In this document: in pieces, positions 9,990-20,428 of the stretch
Numbering within the stretch: the first letter of the stretch is position 1
Layout: each line of letters opens with the position of its first letter
Source of the DNA: Gonapodya prolifera JEL478
Lineage: Eukaryota; Monoblepharomycota; Monoblepharidomycetes; Monoblepharidales; Gonapodyaceae
Assembly: GCA_001574975.1 (NCBI GenBank)
Contig: KQ965773.1
Coordinates: 291,071 to 337,788 of the forward strand
Length of the DNA: 46,718 nucleotides
Direction: 5' to 3'
Translations under genes and position numbers: made by a program
Notes under the pieces: model-generated
Told to the model about the DNA's origin: nothing
The model's input: only the letters and a program-made list of their open reading frames with translations
Databases searched by the model: none

Positions 9990-12900
9990 TCACTTCCGCT
10001 CCTCCGGTCTCCTGTACGGTACTCCAAGTGCTTCAAATATTTCTTCCTCTGTCTGGCCAGCGATTCGTACACCAGCATTAACCTTGACACCGCCTCGACC
10101 CCGCGAAACATTTTTGAACAGGCCGTTCTGGGATAGATTCATCCCACTTTTGCGGGCAAGGAGGCGGATCGAGCGATTGAAGATGTCGTTTCCTTCAAAT
10201 GAACGTATGGCGGATCAGACGCTCGCATAGCAAGAATAGTTCGAGACGTACCGGTCCAGTGCATCAGTGCTGCACCGAGGTTTCGATATTCAGTGAGAAA
10301 AATGTCCAGGCGACGGTGTGGTTTATCTTGGAGCTTCACAACTCCCTGCCATTGCTGGTCGATTGACATGTGGAGGTTGGATGAACTTCACGGGGAATCT
10401 TCAAAGGCTTACCTTTGCGATTTCATTTTCGGTCATTCCTTTGACTTGAAAAACGTTGACAAACTCATCTGCAATAAAGCCCCTAGCTTTAAGCTTTTTT
10501 ACAAGCACTGCCAAGACGTTCTCCAGATCTTCGTCTTGGGGATGAACCAGAAGGACGTCAACATCGCCGCTGTCATGAGAGCCTCTCCGATAAGAACCCA
10601 TGATATGGAGATTCCATCCATGATTGATTGCGCGGGCTTCATTTTGAACTATTTCAGCTACTTCTTCGACTTCAGACCGAGGAATACGAAGTTGGAGATC
10701 CTTGAAACAATATGCTGAGAAACTATTCTTGTCGTGTAAGTGCGCTGAAGGTGCGACAGACCTTGTAATGCTTCAACCCTATTCTTTGGTTCCCCGACAG
10801 CTTTACATTTGCCACGATGTCCTCAATGGTTCGATAACCCAAGCCAAACCACTTCAAGGCTGTTTTGGTACCAACATCGTGTATAGTCGAGAACAGATTC
10901 ACAATACGCCGTTGCTCGTCATTCTGAAGGGACGTGAGCTTTGAATTCGTGCCCTGATTGAGAAACTCTTCAATCTGCAGCAAATTAATGAGAGCACGCC
11001 TCTCTCAACGATAATAAACAGGTGCACTTACGTGCCTAGCGATACTGTCACCTATGCCGTTGAGCTTTTTGGCTTCTGCGGCTGATGTTATTCGAACCGG
11101 ATGCTTCCGCAGCGAAGCAATGGCACGTGTGTAATTGACGTTTTTGAACTGCTCTTTTCCATCAACCTGTCCTTTACGATACTCCTTCATGATCTTTGGT
11201 CAGCAGGTAAGTAAGACTTTGAAGCACCCAAGGGCTGAACTGCGACATCTTACAGAAGTCAGCATCTGAATTATGTCGTCGTTTGGACCTCCGATCTCCT
11301 TTTTCGCACCCAAAAGGTTCGAATCCATGCATTGAAACCCGGATTTCGAGTCCACCCTGGATATCTTGGAGCCCCCATTTCCACTTTTACTTCCATTTCC
11401 ATTTCCAGTTCCATTTCCACTCCCACTCCCACTACCACTGCCGCTGCCACTTGGCGTTGTGACCGACAGTGTTTTGGGAAATGTCATCGCCCACGATTTC
11501 ACCCGGTCGTGCTCGTCCTCAGCAGTGTTAGAATCGGCATCAGAACCTGTATGGCTTGTCGGAATGTTGGATGGAGCTTGGAAAGACACCGTAGTAGCTC
11601 CCCTGGCGCCGAAGAGGACAGCCTCGGCTTTTTCCCACGAGAGATCCTCTCCTTCCCCTTCGCTGTCATGCTCTATTGCCTCTTTGCTGCTGTTGACGTC
11701 ATGTGAAAACGACGAACCCGAGGGCTCCACAAAGCTCGAGGTAATTTGAGCCACCACAGCAGAAGAAATTTCTTCACGGCCATCGTCGTCGGTGTCTGAG
11801 TCGCTGTGAGTACGACCGTGCAGAAGTTGTTTCGGTACAAGTGCGTTAGGGCGTTCAGTGGTGTAGCTTGCAATCAATGGCATACACCGGCCACTTCGAA
11901 TGGAATCCTCCACCCAAAGCGAGTTGACGATCACAAAAGGCCCCTTTGAAAGGCACTCGATGAGAAACCAAGAGCACTGCCACCCTCATCCCTCGAGGAC
12001 AATCCCCACCTTTTCGTCCCAGCCGGCCGCCTTGATTCTCTTCTCCACAGGTTCCGCCTCCATTACAGAGACAACGTGGGTGAGCCTATCGGAAGCGGTC
12101 GGATCCCTCCTTGTTCGACAGCTGTTGCCGCCGTACCGTGCAATTTTCTTTCGCAGGACTTCGCCATAGTCAGGGTCGATCCATTCTCGGCCCAGCCGTC
12201 CACCTGCATCCCCGCCTTCACAAACAGCAAAGTGGAGTCCCTCGAAAATTGCCGGGGGTGGTGCTTTCGGTGGCGAAGTGCTCGCAGGTTGGGACGAACC
12301 TCGACCATTGTTCAGATCACGTTTATTCGCCTCAAAAGATCAATTGCCCACTTACTTGGCGTCACGGTCGTCGTGGTTTCCGATTTCTCCGGTACCAACT
12401 TCCTTTTAGGTTGGGCACTCTTTCCACCCCGAGCTCTTTTCGCACCACCTCCTCCTGGTAAGAAGCTCTCAGGAAGAACTCGCTTCTTCGCAACATTTGG
12501 CGGGGCAAGCGAGGCTACGGCCAGTGCCGCTTGAGCAAGGTCTGTGGAACGTCCCGGTTCACGACTTGGTGAAGCTCCTTTGATATGACCGCTCGAAACC
12601 GGTTCCACTGTCCCTGGGTCAATTTCGCTTCCAGAGTTCAGGTCTATAGAGCGCTCTGCACTCTTCGGGGCCCGTAAATCTACCCGTGGTTCGGGAGCGG
12701 TATTGTGCGGTGGTTGATCGACAGTCCCATGAGCAAACATCGCAGTGGCCGTCAATCCCCGCCCCTCCCCATCGCCCATGAGGTCAGGAGAGCTTGACCT
12801 CGGTGCGTGTTCGACTTTGAGGCCATCGCTCCGTCTCAGGGGCTCATCGGTCACAAAGGTTAATTGCGAAGACCGCGCGTCGGCGAGCTGCTCTGCGATG

Positions 12901-13109
12901 AGAGGCGGGGTTCTCTTCCGCTGCATCTCCGCATCTTGTACGATGGGGTCCGCAACAGACGCGCGCTTGAGCTTTCCTTTGGGTCGGACGTCTCCAGGCT
13001 GTCCGTCGCGTTTGGTTCGGCGATGCTTGGAGCGGTCGGCGTTCTCTCGGTCGAGAGCCAGAGATTGTTCCAAGGAGTCTAAATGCGACGAGAAAGTATC
13101 CCCCGACAT
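9990..13109 (-). CDS. POL4: Family X DNA polymerase with BRCT domain (Pol IV / Pol lambda-mu type)
   Basis: Gap-filling polymerase of non-homologous end joining and base-excision repair, nuclear. From the N-terminus (ATG at 13107-13109): a charged disordered leader, then a BRCT domain at about 12.26-11.86 kb (IFEGLHFAVCEG, RLTHVVSVMEAEPVEKRIKA, and after an intron NSLWVEDSIRSGRCMP), which recruits Ku/ligase IV. A long Ser/Gly/Asp-rich linker follows, with a Gly-Ser/Gly-Asn repeat at about 11.36-11.46 kb. The 8-kDa region has RAIASLRKHPVRITSAAEAK and the HhH LNGIGDSIARHV; a second HhH is IHDVGTKTALKWFGLGYRTI. The palm motif is GSYRRGSHDSGDVDVLLVHP with the two metal-binding Asp, and RRLDIFL carries the third. 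The C-terminus NAGVRIAGQTEEEIFEALG then VPYRRPEER is the classic family ending, with TGA at 9990-9992. At least six introns. Its stop is close to the convergent LRR gene. Confidence 0.93.
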
Positions 13110-13270
13110 GGCATCCCATTCCTTTCAGTAGTGGAATCGAGTGAGCCAATCAATCAAATGCGATGCGAAGACCGAACACCGCTGCACTTCTAAACTCAAT
13201 GCATTTACGGAACCACAAGCAACAACCAAAATACATATGCAACGAAAAACATGATTCTGAAAAACACCCC

Positions 13271-15263
13271 TCAAAGCTTGGGCTTTGTCGCGTGCTGACC
13301 CTTGAAGTTGGGGTCGAACGACTTGCCCAAGTCGCCCCACTCGTCAGTGACGTAGTTCTCCTGGACGACGCCACACTCGGACCACGCCCACTTGGTGTAC
13401 CCGACCTGGAGGTAGGACTCGAACATGAAGGGCTGCGAGCCGTCGCCGACGCGGACGGGATCGAGAGGGATTTTGGAGAACTGCGGGAGGGAACAGGTTG
13501 GCGATGTGGAGAAGGTGGAAAGGTGGAAACGAGGGTACGTACTGTTTCGAAGGCCTTGGCTTCGGGACCGTGGGCACCCATCATAGTGTGGACGTATCCA
13601 CCTCCGGGGAACAGACCGATTTCTTGGCCCTCGTGGCCTTGCTTGTAGTCACCTAATTGCACACTCGTAAGCACGAGTCCGCCTTCAAGTCACCTCGCTG
13701 CAACCCACCAAAGTCGCCCTTGATCAACCCCAGGAACTCGCTCATCCCATTCCTGTGGAAGAAGGGCGGGCGGAACGTCCACGAAGCCACGCTCCAGCGC
13801 GGCGGGAAGATGACGAAGTCTAGGTAGGCGTGTCCGGCAAGGGGCGATTGGCAGGTGAGGACGGTGAAGATGGATGGGTCCTGCGAGAGATGTGAAGGGT
13901 GAGTACCGCGACTGAGGACGTCGTGGAATCGAAACGTACGTTGTGGTCGAAGGACACGCTGTTGATGACTTGGAAGCGCTGGAGGTCGTATTTGTAGGGC
14001 ACGTAGTTTCTTTTGAATTTTGGGGGAGAACGTAAGCAATCAAGCTTATGTCGGAGCACTGCCCTGGCATCAAAACCCACCCGTGCCAGCCCAAAACGTT
14101 GTACGGAGATCCCCTCAGATCCGCGTCGTAGAGCTTCCCACCGTACTTGGTGACGACCGTCCACGCCGAGTCGTCGTGCTCGAACCAGGCCGTGGGGTGG
14201 AGGAAGTCCCTAGGGTTGGCGAGCCCGTTGGCACCGATGGGGCCGAGATCGGGCAGCTCAAAGTGGCTCGAGTAGATCTCGCCGACGTATCCGCGGGACG
14301 GACCGTCGGGGAGATTGACAGAGAACCGGATGCCGCGCTGGATGACGGCGATCTCGTTGGGCGCGACGGAGAGCTTGCCCAATTCGGTGATGATGTCGAG
14401 GACTCCTTGCTGGGGGACTGGAAGAGCAGTGTTACCAGTCACGTGAGGAAGGGAAGGCATAAAGACCCGAATCACCGATCAGGAAGTCTCCGTCCGAGTT
14501 GTAGAAGGTCTTCTTGCCCATACCGACGTTGGCCAAGTACACGTGGGTGGCAATGCCGTGACGAAGCGACGGGTGGCCCGCTCCAATCAAGGTCTTGAGG
14601 CCGTCAATGAAGTCGACTTTCTCGTCTTTGCCGGGCAACTTGAACGGAGACCACTGGGTCTGGTTCGGGGCCTGGTGCACGCCGTCCTGCGTCTTGACCG
14701 AAGACGGGTTGCGCGGGTCGATGTTGTGGAATTCGGAGGTCACGTATTTGTTCTTGAGGTAGGGGCGGAACTTGCTTTGCGCGACGGAGGCCACCATGCG
14801 GTAGAGCCAGCTGAAAAAGGAGGTAGAGATATGTCAGACACGTGAGAGCAAGGGTCGAGAACCCAAGTGTCAAACTTACACTCGCTGGTTAGAGTGTCGC
14901 GGGGCGGTGAACGCGGTGCCGTTGATACATTCGGGGTAGGTCTTGTAAGGGCAGATTTGCGGGCTGTTTTGTCCCACGGGAGGGCTCCGGGAAGGGCCTC
15001 AGACGCAAAGTGTCCGCCTATGGGAGAGAACTGCTTGTAAGAACAGCATGTGTGGAACGTCTTGGCAGTTCAGGACTCACCGAAGCCAGACTGGTACTTG
15101 TATGGGTCTTTTCACAACGTGGCATGACCCATCCAGTGTTTCAACGGGAACATCGCGGTCAGGTCCAGGGTGAAGACGCAAAGCTCCATCAACACTTGAC
15201 TGTACCATTGGGGTTGCTTGGGACCCATGGGGCGGCGGAGTCCGGAGCTTGGGGAGCTGCCAT
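13271..15263 (-). CDS. HGD: Homogentisate 1,2-dioxygenase
   Basis: Opens the ring of homogentisate to maleylacetoacetate in phenylalanine/tyrosine breakdown; Fe(II) enzyme. Motifs in order: [141 protein letters not shown] (His and Glu ligands) and [16 protein letters not shown] (third His ligand). The C-terminus has [20 protein letters not shown] and ends KPKL with TGA at 13271-13273. All expected iron ligands are present. About eight exons with short introns. The 5' end is unsure: an ATG at 15261-15263 opens [16 protein letters not shown], but the reading frame into YKYQSGFG needs either an extra small intron or the in-frame ATG near 15.2 kb. No other tyrosine-pathway gene is in the window. 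Confidence 0.95.
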
Positions 15264-16599
15264 GGTGATGGTGGAGGTTAGCGATTAGGAAACTGAGGTT
15301 GTCATTATAATGCGGGGACGGAAAATCAATCGACCCCGGGGTTCTCCCCCTTCGGCACGTACCTGCCAAATCAGGGTGCTGACCACGACAGCATCGCATT
15401 TTTGAATTCATTTTTTGGTGATCGCCCGCCCGCCAACTCTATGCTGCATTAGGTTACGCCTGTCACTTAATCTCATCAGGCAGACAACTGAGGAGCGTCC
15501 AAGGTGCAAGGAGTCACAGTGACCGCAGCCAGCGCTTATTCCTGTCAGCCGACCACCCGTGACTGTTTTCGTCCCGATGGCCATCGCGGCGAGGGGGGGA
15601 GGTCTGCATCCTGGAGGGACAAAATCCGTCAAGTCTCGAGATGTTGCAGTTGCGACAGGCGGGAAGACGAGGCAACCAACAAGGTGGCGACTTGAATGCC
15701 AGTGGCAGACGCAAAGGCGAAAAGAATGAATAAGAAAGAGGACAGTCAATTGGAGGATTCCATTGTGTCACTGACGCGTCTCTTTGGTTGCGGTCCTTTG
15801 TGTCCGCGGAGCAATGGTTCCACCGCGGTCCCGACGTCTTACTCGCCTTGCTTGCACTATCATCGCTGTGACCTTGCTTATCAACGGCAATATTTAATCG
15901 TCGCTCCAGTGTTTTGCAATGTCGCCTGCACTCACGCCGGAATTCAACAGTTTGTGTCAAGTCCGTGATTGCTCGTCACTGTCGTGGTCCGTGGAACCTT
16001 CCTCAAACCCCTCTGAGAACTTGCCCTGAACCTTTCCCACTGGGAAAAGACACAAAACAAGTTTTCGGTGAGCGGAATCTCATGTCTTCACATCGTATTT
16101 GGTAGCGCTGACGAGTGACGCCTGCACACGTCGTGGTTCATTGATCGTCCTCGAACCAATTGCATCTCTGAATCCCAATCGCGGAAGATGTTTGAATGGC
16201 AAGCACATGCCACAAAGCAAGGGTGGAGCGAGAGCTGGTGCTGTGCAGAAGAAGAGCACTTCACGGGACGTCTGTGCCAACTCGCAAGTTCACAGAATAG
16301 GAGCGGATACCATACAATATTGCTTTGCCTGTAATTCATGTGGTTTTGTGAAGAACGGACAGCACGGGTGGAAAACAGTGATTTACAATGCAAACAACTT
16401 TGAGCGATGGCCCATGTGGGGATGTAAGAGAATTGATGGAATAAAATTGGAGCTCTCACTGCTTCACCATGGTGTCACAGTGGGATGTCCAATTCTATTC
16501 TATCTTTGTGTCAGACATTGAGGATTCATCAGAAATGATACCAAGGAAGACACCAAGAGAATGCAATATGTTGCGAAAAAAAATTCCTGTGATTGTAGG
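15264..16599. other. Long region without a recognisable gene
   Basis: About 1.3 kb upstream of HGD. Open frames on both strands are short, overlap each other and show no motif or consistent splice pattern. HGD promoter elements should lie in the first few hundred bases; none stands out. Confidence 0.4.
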
Positions 16600-16921
16600 T
16601 CACATAAACATCGTGGGCTGAACTAAAGCGGCGCTCACCGTGAGTGCTGGGACAACTTGATGTCTCCCCATCTCCACACCTGTCGCCACACCTCTCTCCA
16701 CACCTCTCTCTGCGATTCTGCGAGCAACATCTTTCCCGCTATCTCCAGCGGCAAAGGCGGTGTTTATAGCGGCAGCTCGGAGTTGGGGATCTTCACAGAC
16801 CACATCGAACGATTTGGGCATGAGGTTCTCAACCTGGTCGAAGTCGTTGACCGCCGCCCAAAGAGAGACGTTTGCCTGCTCGGACGGTCGGGAAGAGGAA
16901 GAGGACGTGGGCGCTGCTGGT

Positions 16922-16963
<42 letters not shown>

Positions 16964-16974
16964 GACTGGCTCAT
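16600..16974 (-). CDS. Proline-rich protein of unknown function, N-terminal polyproline tract
   Basis: Starts at ATG 16972-16974 with MSQST and then about 13 prolines encoded by a run of 40 C on this strand. A Ser-rich stretch follows, then a soluble, helical-looking region: VSLWAAVNDFDQVENLMPKS, FDVVCEDPQLRAAAINTAFA, DSGKDVARRIAERGVERGV, continuing to GRHQVVPAL. A good donor (GTGAGC near 16.64 kb) lies before the open-frame stop at 16600; a spliced exon could add a hydrophobic end (FFFATYCILLVSSLVSFL). I do not recognise the family. Codon-like structure after the tract suggests a real gene, but the length of the tract makes the frame at the N-terminus uncertain: any slip in repeat number would break it. 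Confidence 0.45.
16922..16961. repeat. Homopolymer of 40 G (plus strand)
   Basis: An uninterrupted run of 40 G on the plus strand, read as polyproline codons on the minus strand. Mononucleotide G/C tracts of this size are rare, are hard to sequence and replicate, and can fold into G-quadruplexes. Confidence 0.95.
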
Positions 16975-18262
16975 TTGCAAGAGCTTTCAGCGGGGAATGG
17001 AGTGATTCAGAAGGGAGAAGCGACAATAATCAGCCAGGTCGAAGATGATTGGCGAGTCACTGGAGTCGCTCGCTCGCCTTTCTGTTCTTGGGATGTTTTC
17101 AAAGGGCATTCAGTTCACTATTGTCGCGACATAACAATTTTGATTTCGCGCGAAGCGCGGAAAATTTTTTTTGTGCAGAAATCAAAATTAATTTGCGCAC
17201 GTGTTTTAGAACTCTTTTGCAAGGGAAGGGAGCTGTTTTGGGAGAGTGTCTCAAGCCAAATTTTGGCAACTGCAGTCTAGTAGTGAGTTGCTCAGCTATG
17301 GCAAGAAACGTATTTGGTTTGATGCGAAACCAAAATCTTGATCCTCGGCTGCTTGTGGGAGAAGGGAATGGAAATGGAGGCCTTGATCGGCTGGTTTAAT
17401 GCTGGTGCCTGTACCGCAACAGGGGAATAAGAGCAAAGCTGCAGTTGCTTATCTCGTATGAACGCAAAGTATGGAAAGGGTTGGATAGATCTTCCTTCTT
17501 CAGATGTTGCCGTTTGCACTTCCGCACTAAAGCTACCAACATGAGACAACTTTATATTGCATCCCCTTCTCACTGTTCAAAACTCGCGCAGGTAACTATC
17601 ACAGCATGCAGCTAATCCTTTCTTTTTGTTTCAACTCCGGATACATTTACAGTTGCCAGAGGTTTGAATGGGTCCCGAAAACATTTCAACGTGTACTCAA
17701 TCCACGTCAGTTTCGATTGAACCTTCTATGTGGAGGTGCGTATAGGAACAACAACATAAATGCTCAAATCAAAGCATGTAGCATCTGCGCTTGTCAGAGG
17801 CCATTTTGCGGACTGCCATGCAGTTCATTGTTAATATTGATTGCGCCGTCACGACAGATGTATTGGACGCGACACCTTGCTTGTTAGCGATGGAACCTGA
17901 GTGAAATTACATTTGCTTTGTCATAAATCCCTGCTACCGGCAAAGAAACTCACCAGACGTTTGGCCCGCGCTAGGTAAGAAAGCTGCCAATGTTGTTTGG
18001 GAAGGCGGGACATCCTTCAAAACGTTCCCAACACCATAGGCTGGACGATGAAGAGCGTCGCAGACGCCACACAGACAGTTGCACCGAGGGACCACGCGAA
18101 ATCGAAGCACGTAAGGAGAGCGAGGGTAGATTGCGGGGTTTGCGGAAGATATTGCGGGAGCTCGAGTTTATAGCTCGAGCTGGAGCTGGAAATTTGAAAT
18201 CGCTCTCACACCTAACATAAGAGCAGCCCTTGCGTACTCTCACACCTGACATAACTCTACCG
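16975..18262. other. Region without a recognisable gene
   Basis: About 1.3 kb. Open frames (for example 17049-17399 and 17606-17887, plus) lack motifs. An inverted repeat of 8 bp (agctcgag / ctcgagct) flanks TTTATAG at 18159-18181. A minus-strand frame at about 18.0-18.2 kb has a hydrophobic end (SLGATVCVASATLFIVQPMV) but no start or neighbours I can support. Confidence 0.35.
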
Positions 18263-18644
18263 CTATGGTTTGACTCCCTCAAACCCCTCAGGACCCGATT
18301 GGTCAGGCGGAGGCTTTTTAAGGTTCACTCCATTGGTAAAAACAGGATTCCCAAGTGCACGAATGCTCGCTTCCAGTTCACTCACAGCAACCTGAAGTTG
18401 ACGAACGAGAATATTGTCAGAAGAGAAAGAGAGAGATCCCGTGTCCTCGCGTGTTGATGGTTGCAGACGGGAGGGAAGGTCAAGCTTTTCGAGCAAGTCC
18501 AAGTAGTTGGAGAGGAGTTCCTGCAAACGAGACAGTCGTCGATTTAGCCCAGGAAGAGGGAAAATCGATGAAACCCACGATTTCCCGAGCGTCTTCGACG
18601 TCAATGGGATCCAGAAGAAACAGATACGATCGCGGAAAAGCCAT
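18263..18644 (-). CDS. Small helical protein of unknown function (107 aa)
   Basis: Two exons, 18579-18644 and 18263-18520, joined by a 58-bp GTGGGT...GCAG intron in phase 0. Exon 1 is MAFPRSYLFLLDPIDVEDAR plus EI; exon 2 opens ELLSNYLDLLEKLDLPSRL and continues to ILVRQLQVAVSELEASIRAL, ending FEGVKP with TAG at 18263-18265. Leucine heptads suggest a short coiled coil, as in small subunits of tethering, chaperone or kinetochore complexes, but I cannot assign one. The intron removes a frame change, which supports the model. Confidence 0.5.
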
Positions 18645-19100
18645 GGCGACGATTCAGGATTCAAATCACACCCGAATCACCCGGAAACACAGCAGAGGGA
18701 TCACAGTTCGAAATATAACCCCTCCGCGACGTGTGGACGGTTTCTCAAATACTTTTTCTGCTCTCCGTGTGGTTCGTGCCCCTGAACTTTCTTTGACCAA
18801 TTGTCACCTCCCCTTTCACCGTTCGGGCATTCGGGCGACATCCCTTCCCGTATTTTCGAACAGATTTTTAGGCTTATGCAATCATTCATTCATAGACTTC
18901 AAATGTTTCCGGTGCTAGTCCAGTGCAGAGAATACAAACAAAATGAAATGGTTAAGATTACCCCGGTCCACAACATAGCGCGTGAACATCCTGTTGTGAC
19001 CACGATGAAAAGTATTTTACAGGACACCAAAATGCGCGTCGGTGCTCGTGCAGTGTTCAATTGGAGAAAGTAGCCCAAGGGAATGTGCGGGATTCTCGCG
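18645..19100. other. Intergenic region
   Basis: About 456 bp between the POLD4 stop and the start of the 107-aa gene, both on the minus strand. No gene seen; it should contain the POLD4 3' end and the promoter of the small gene. Confidence 0.5.
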
Positions 19101-19803
19101 TTACACGCTCCCAACGAGGAGCGAGTTCCACATGCCTTCTCGAATTTCTCGTTCGTTCTGAGCTTTAACGGTGGAGAGTACTCGTCGAACTAGGTCCGGT
19201 GGGGCGAGTCCAAGCTGAGAACGTGGAATAAAGGACACAACAATCAGCACGCGGAGACTTGAACGGAGTAACCCATCAAAAAATACATATCCCGTGATTG
19301 GAAATATTCGAAGGTGCCATTGACACACCAGCCGTTTGGGGAACTCGGGGTAATGCGTCTCCTCGAGCAACGTGACAAGTGACAATTGATACTCACCTCG
19401 TCTGCTCTTTCCCATCGTTCCATCCGGGTCATCCCCACGTGCGGCCCATACCGCGAGTCCAAGTCAAATTCTCTCAGGAAAGAATCCAACTTGCTCGGGT
19501 CCTTCATCAGTCGGGAAACTTCGGCATCGGGGATTGATTCTACTCGAGGAGGTAGCGATTCAGCTGACGAGTGCAAAAAGGCGTTGAGCATGATGACGTG
19601 ACATCGTAGGTCCAGGAATAGTTCTCACTTTTGGTTTCGGGTTGCTTGGAAATCCCTTCCGTAGTGATAATGTCCTTCGTTTCCACTTCCTTGAGCTTTT
19701 TTGTTTGATGGCTCGGCAAACGTGATCCCTTCTTGCTCGTAAAGGAAAGAGTCGCCTGGCGCGGCTTCACTGTGGCTGCTTTTGGCATCGTTTGGATTCG
19801 CAT
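19101..19803 (-). CDS. POLD4: DNA polymerase delta subunit 4 (Cdm1/POLD4)
   Basis: Small accessory subunit that stabilises the replicative polymerase delta and binds PCNA. Three exons, 19629-19803, 19397-19563 and 19101-19214, total 456 nt (151 aa). Near the N-terminus is the PIP-box-like QATLSFTSKK (PCNA contact), followed by a basic patch. The conserved core is FLREFDLDSRYGPHVGMTRM then ERWERADELGLAPP, matching the family signature LrxFDlxxxYGPcxGitRlxRWxRAxxlgLxPP. The end is EIREGMWNSLLVGSV with TAA at 19101-19103; the family commonly ends after a W-x-x-L stretch. Two in-frame ATGs are possible (19803 and 19788); the second would start MPKAATVKPRQATL, a common arrangement with the PIP box close to the start. 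Diverges from VPS38 across about 600 bp. Confidence 0.9.
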
Positions 19804-20428
19804 CTCTCAAAAGCCTCCTGCCGTGCAGCGCCACAATTTTCAACTCCACACTTCAACGATTCAAAAGCAACGGAGCAAAATGCTTCAGCGTTAGCTCTCT
19901 TCAAGAATATACGCTATGCAATTGAAAAGTGCTGAATTCTGACTCTCTGAATACATCATAGATGGAATGAGTTACTTCACTTGCACCCGACACAAACGCA
20001 GTTGAACACATAGGCTGGACTAATTCTCGCTCGAATCTCAATGACTCAGCTCAGGGTTTTCATGCTTGTTTGATACCTCCCCACCGACCTTGGACCTTCA
20101 AAACGTCGTGCTAGCGTCTTGGTTCCGTCTGCTTCCTCCGCGCACGCGCAACGCGAATCTTCTGACCAGCTGGCGGATCTGGGACGCTTTTGAGCATTCC
20201 CTGATGCATGCGGTGTAGGACTGCCACATTGAGTTCACCATTCAGTCGGCCTTACATACACAACAGGAATTACCAGTTACGCTACGAAGCTAGAGCAATC
20301 TCACGAGTAGTAGTAGTGCGGGACCCTCTTGTTTTCTGAAATATATTATTGACCTGCCGTGTTCATGAATTCACCCCTTCAGTTCCCCATTTTAGCCGCA
20401 AGTGGAACCACACAGCAGATGCAATCGG
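19804..20428. promoter_or_regulatory. Divergent promoter region between POLD4 and VPS38
   Basis: About 625 bp between two outward-facing genes, so both promoters should lie here. The sequence has AT-rich stretches near 19.9 and 20.34 kb (atatattatt). No specific factor site can be named from sequence alone. Confidence 0.45.

Noticed and set aside
15264-16599. Several 60-150 codon frames upstream of HGD
   Set aside because: They overlap each other on both strands, lack splice logic and contain no recognisable motif.
16922-16961. G40 as a scaffold gap filler
   Set aside because: Flanking reading frame (MSQST before, AAPTSSSSS after) fits polyproline coding on the other strand and gaps are written as N elsewhere; still worth checking with reads.
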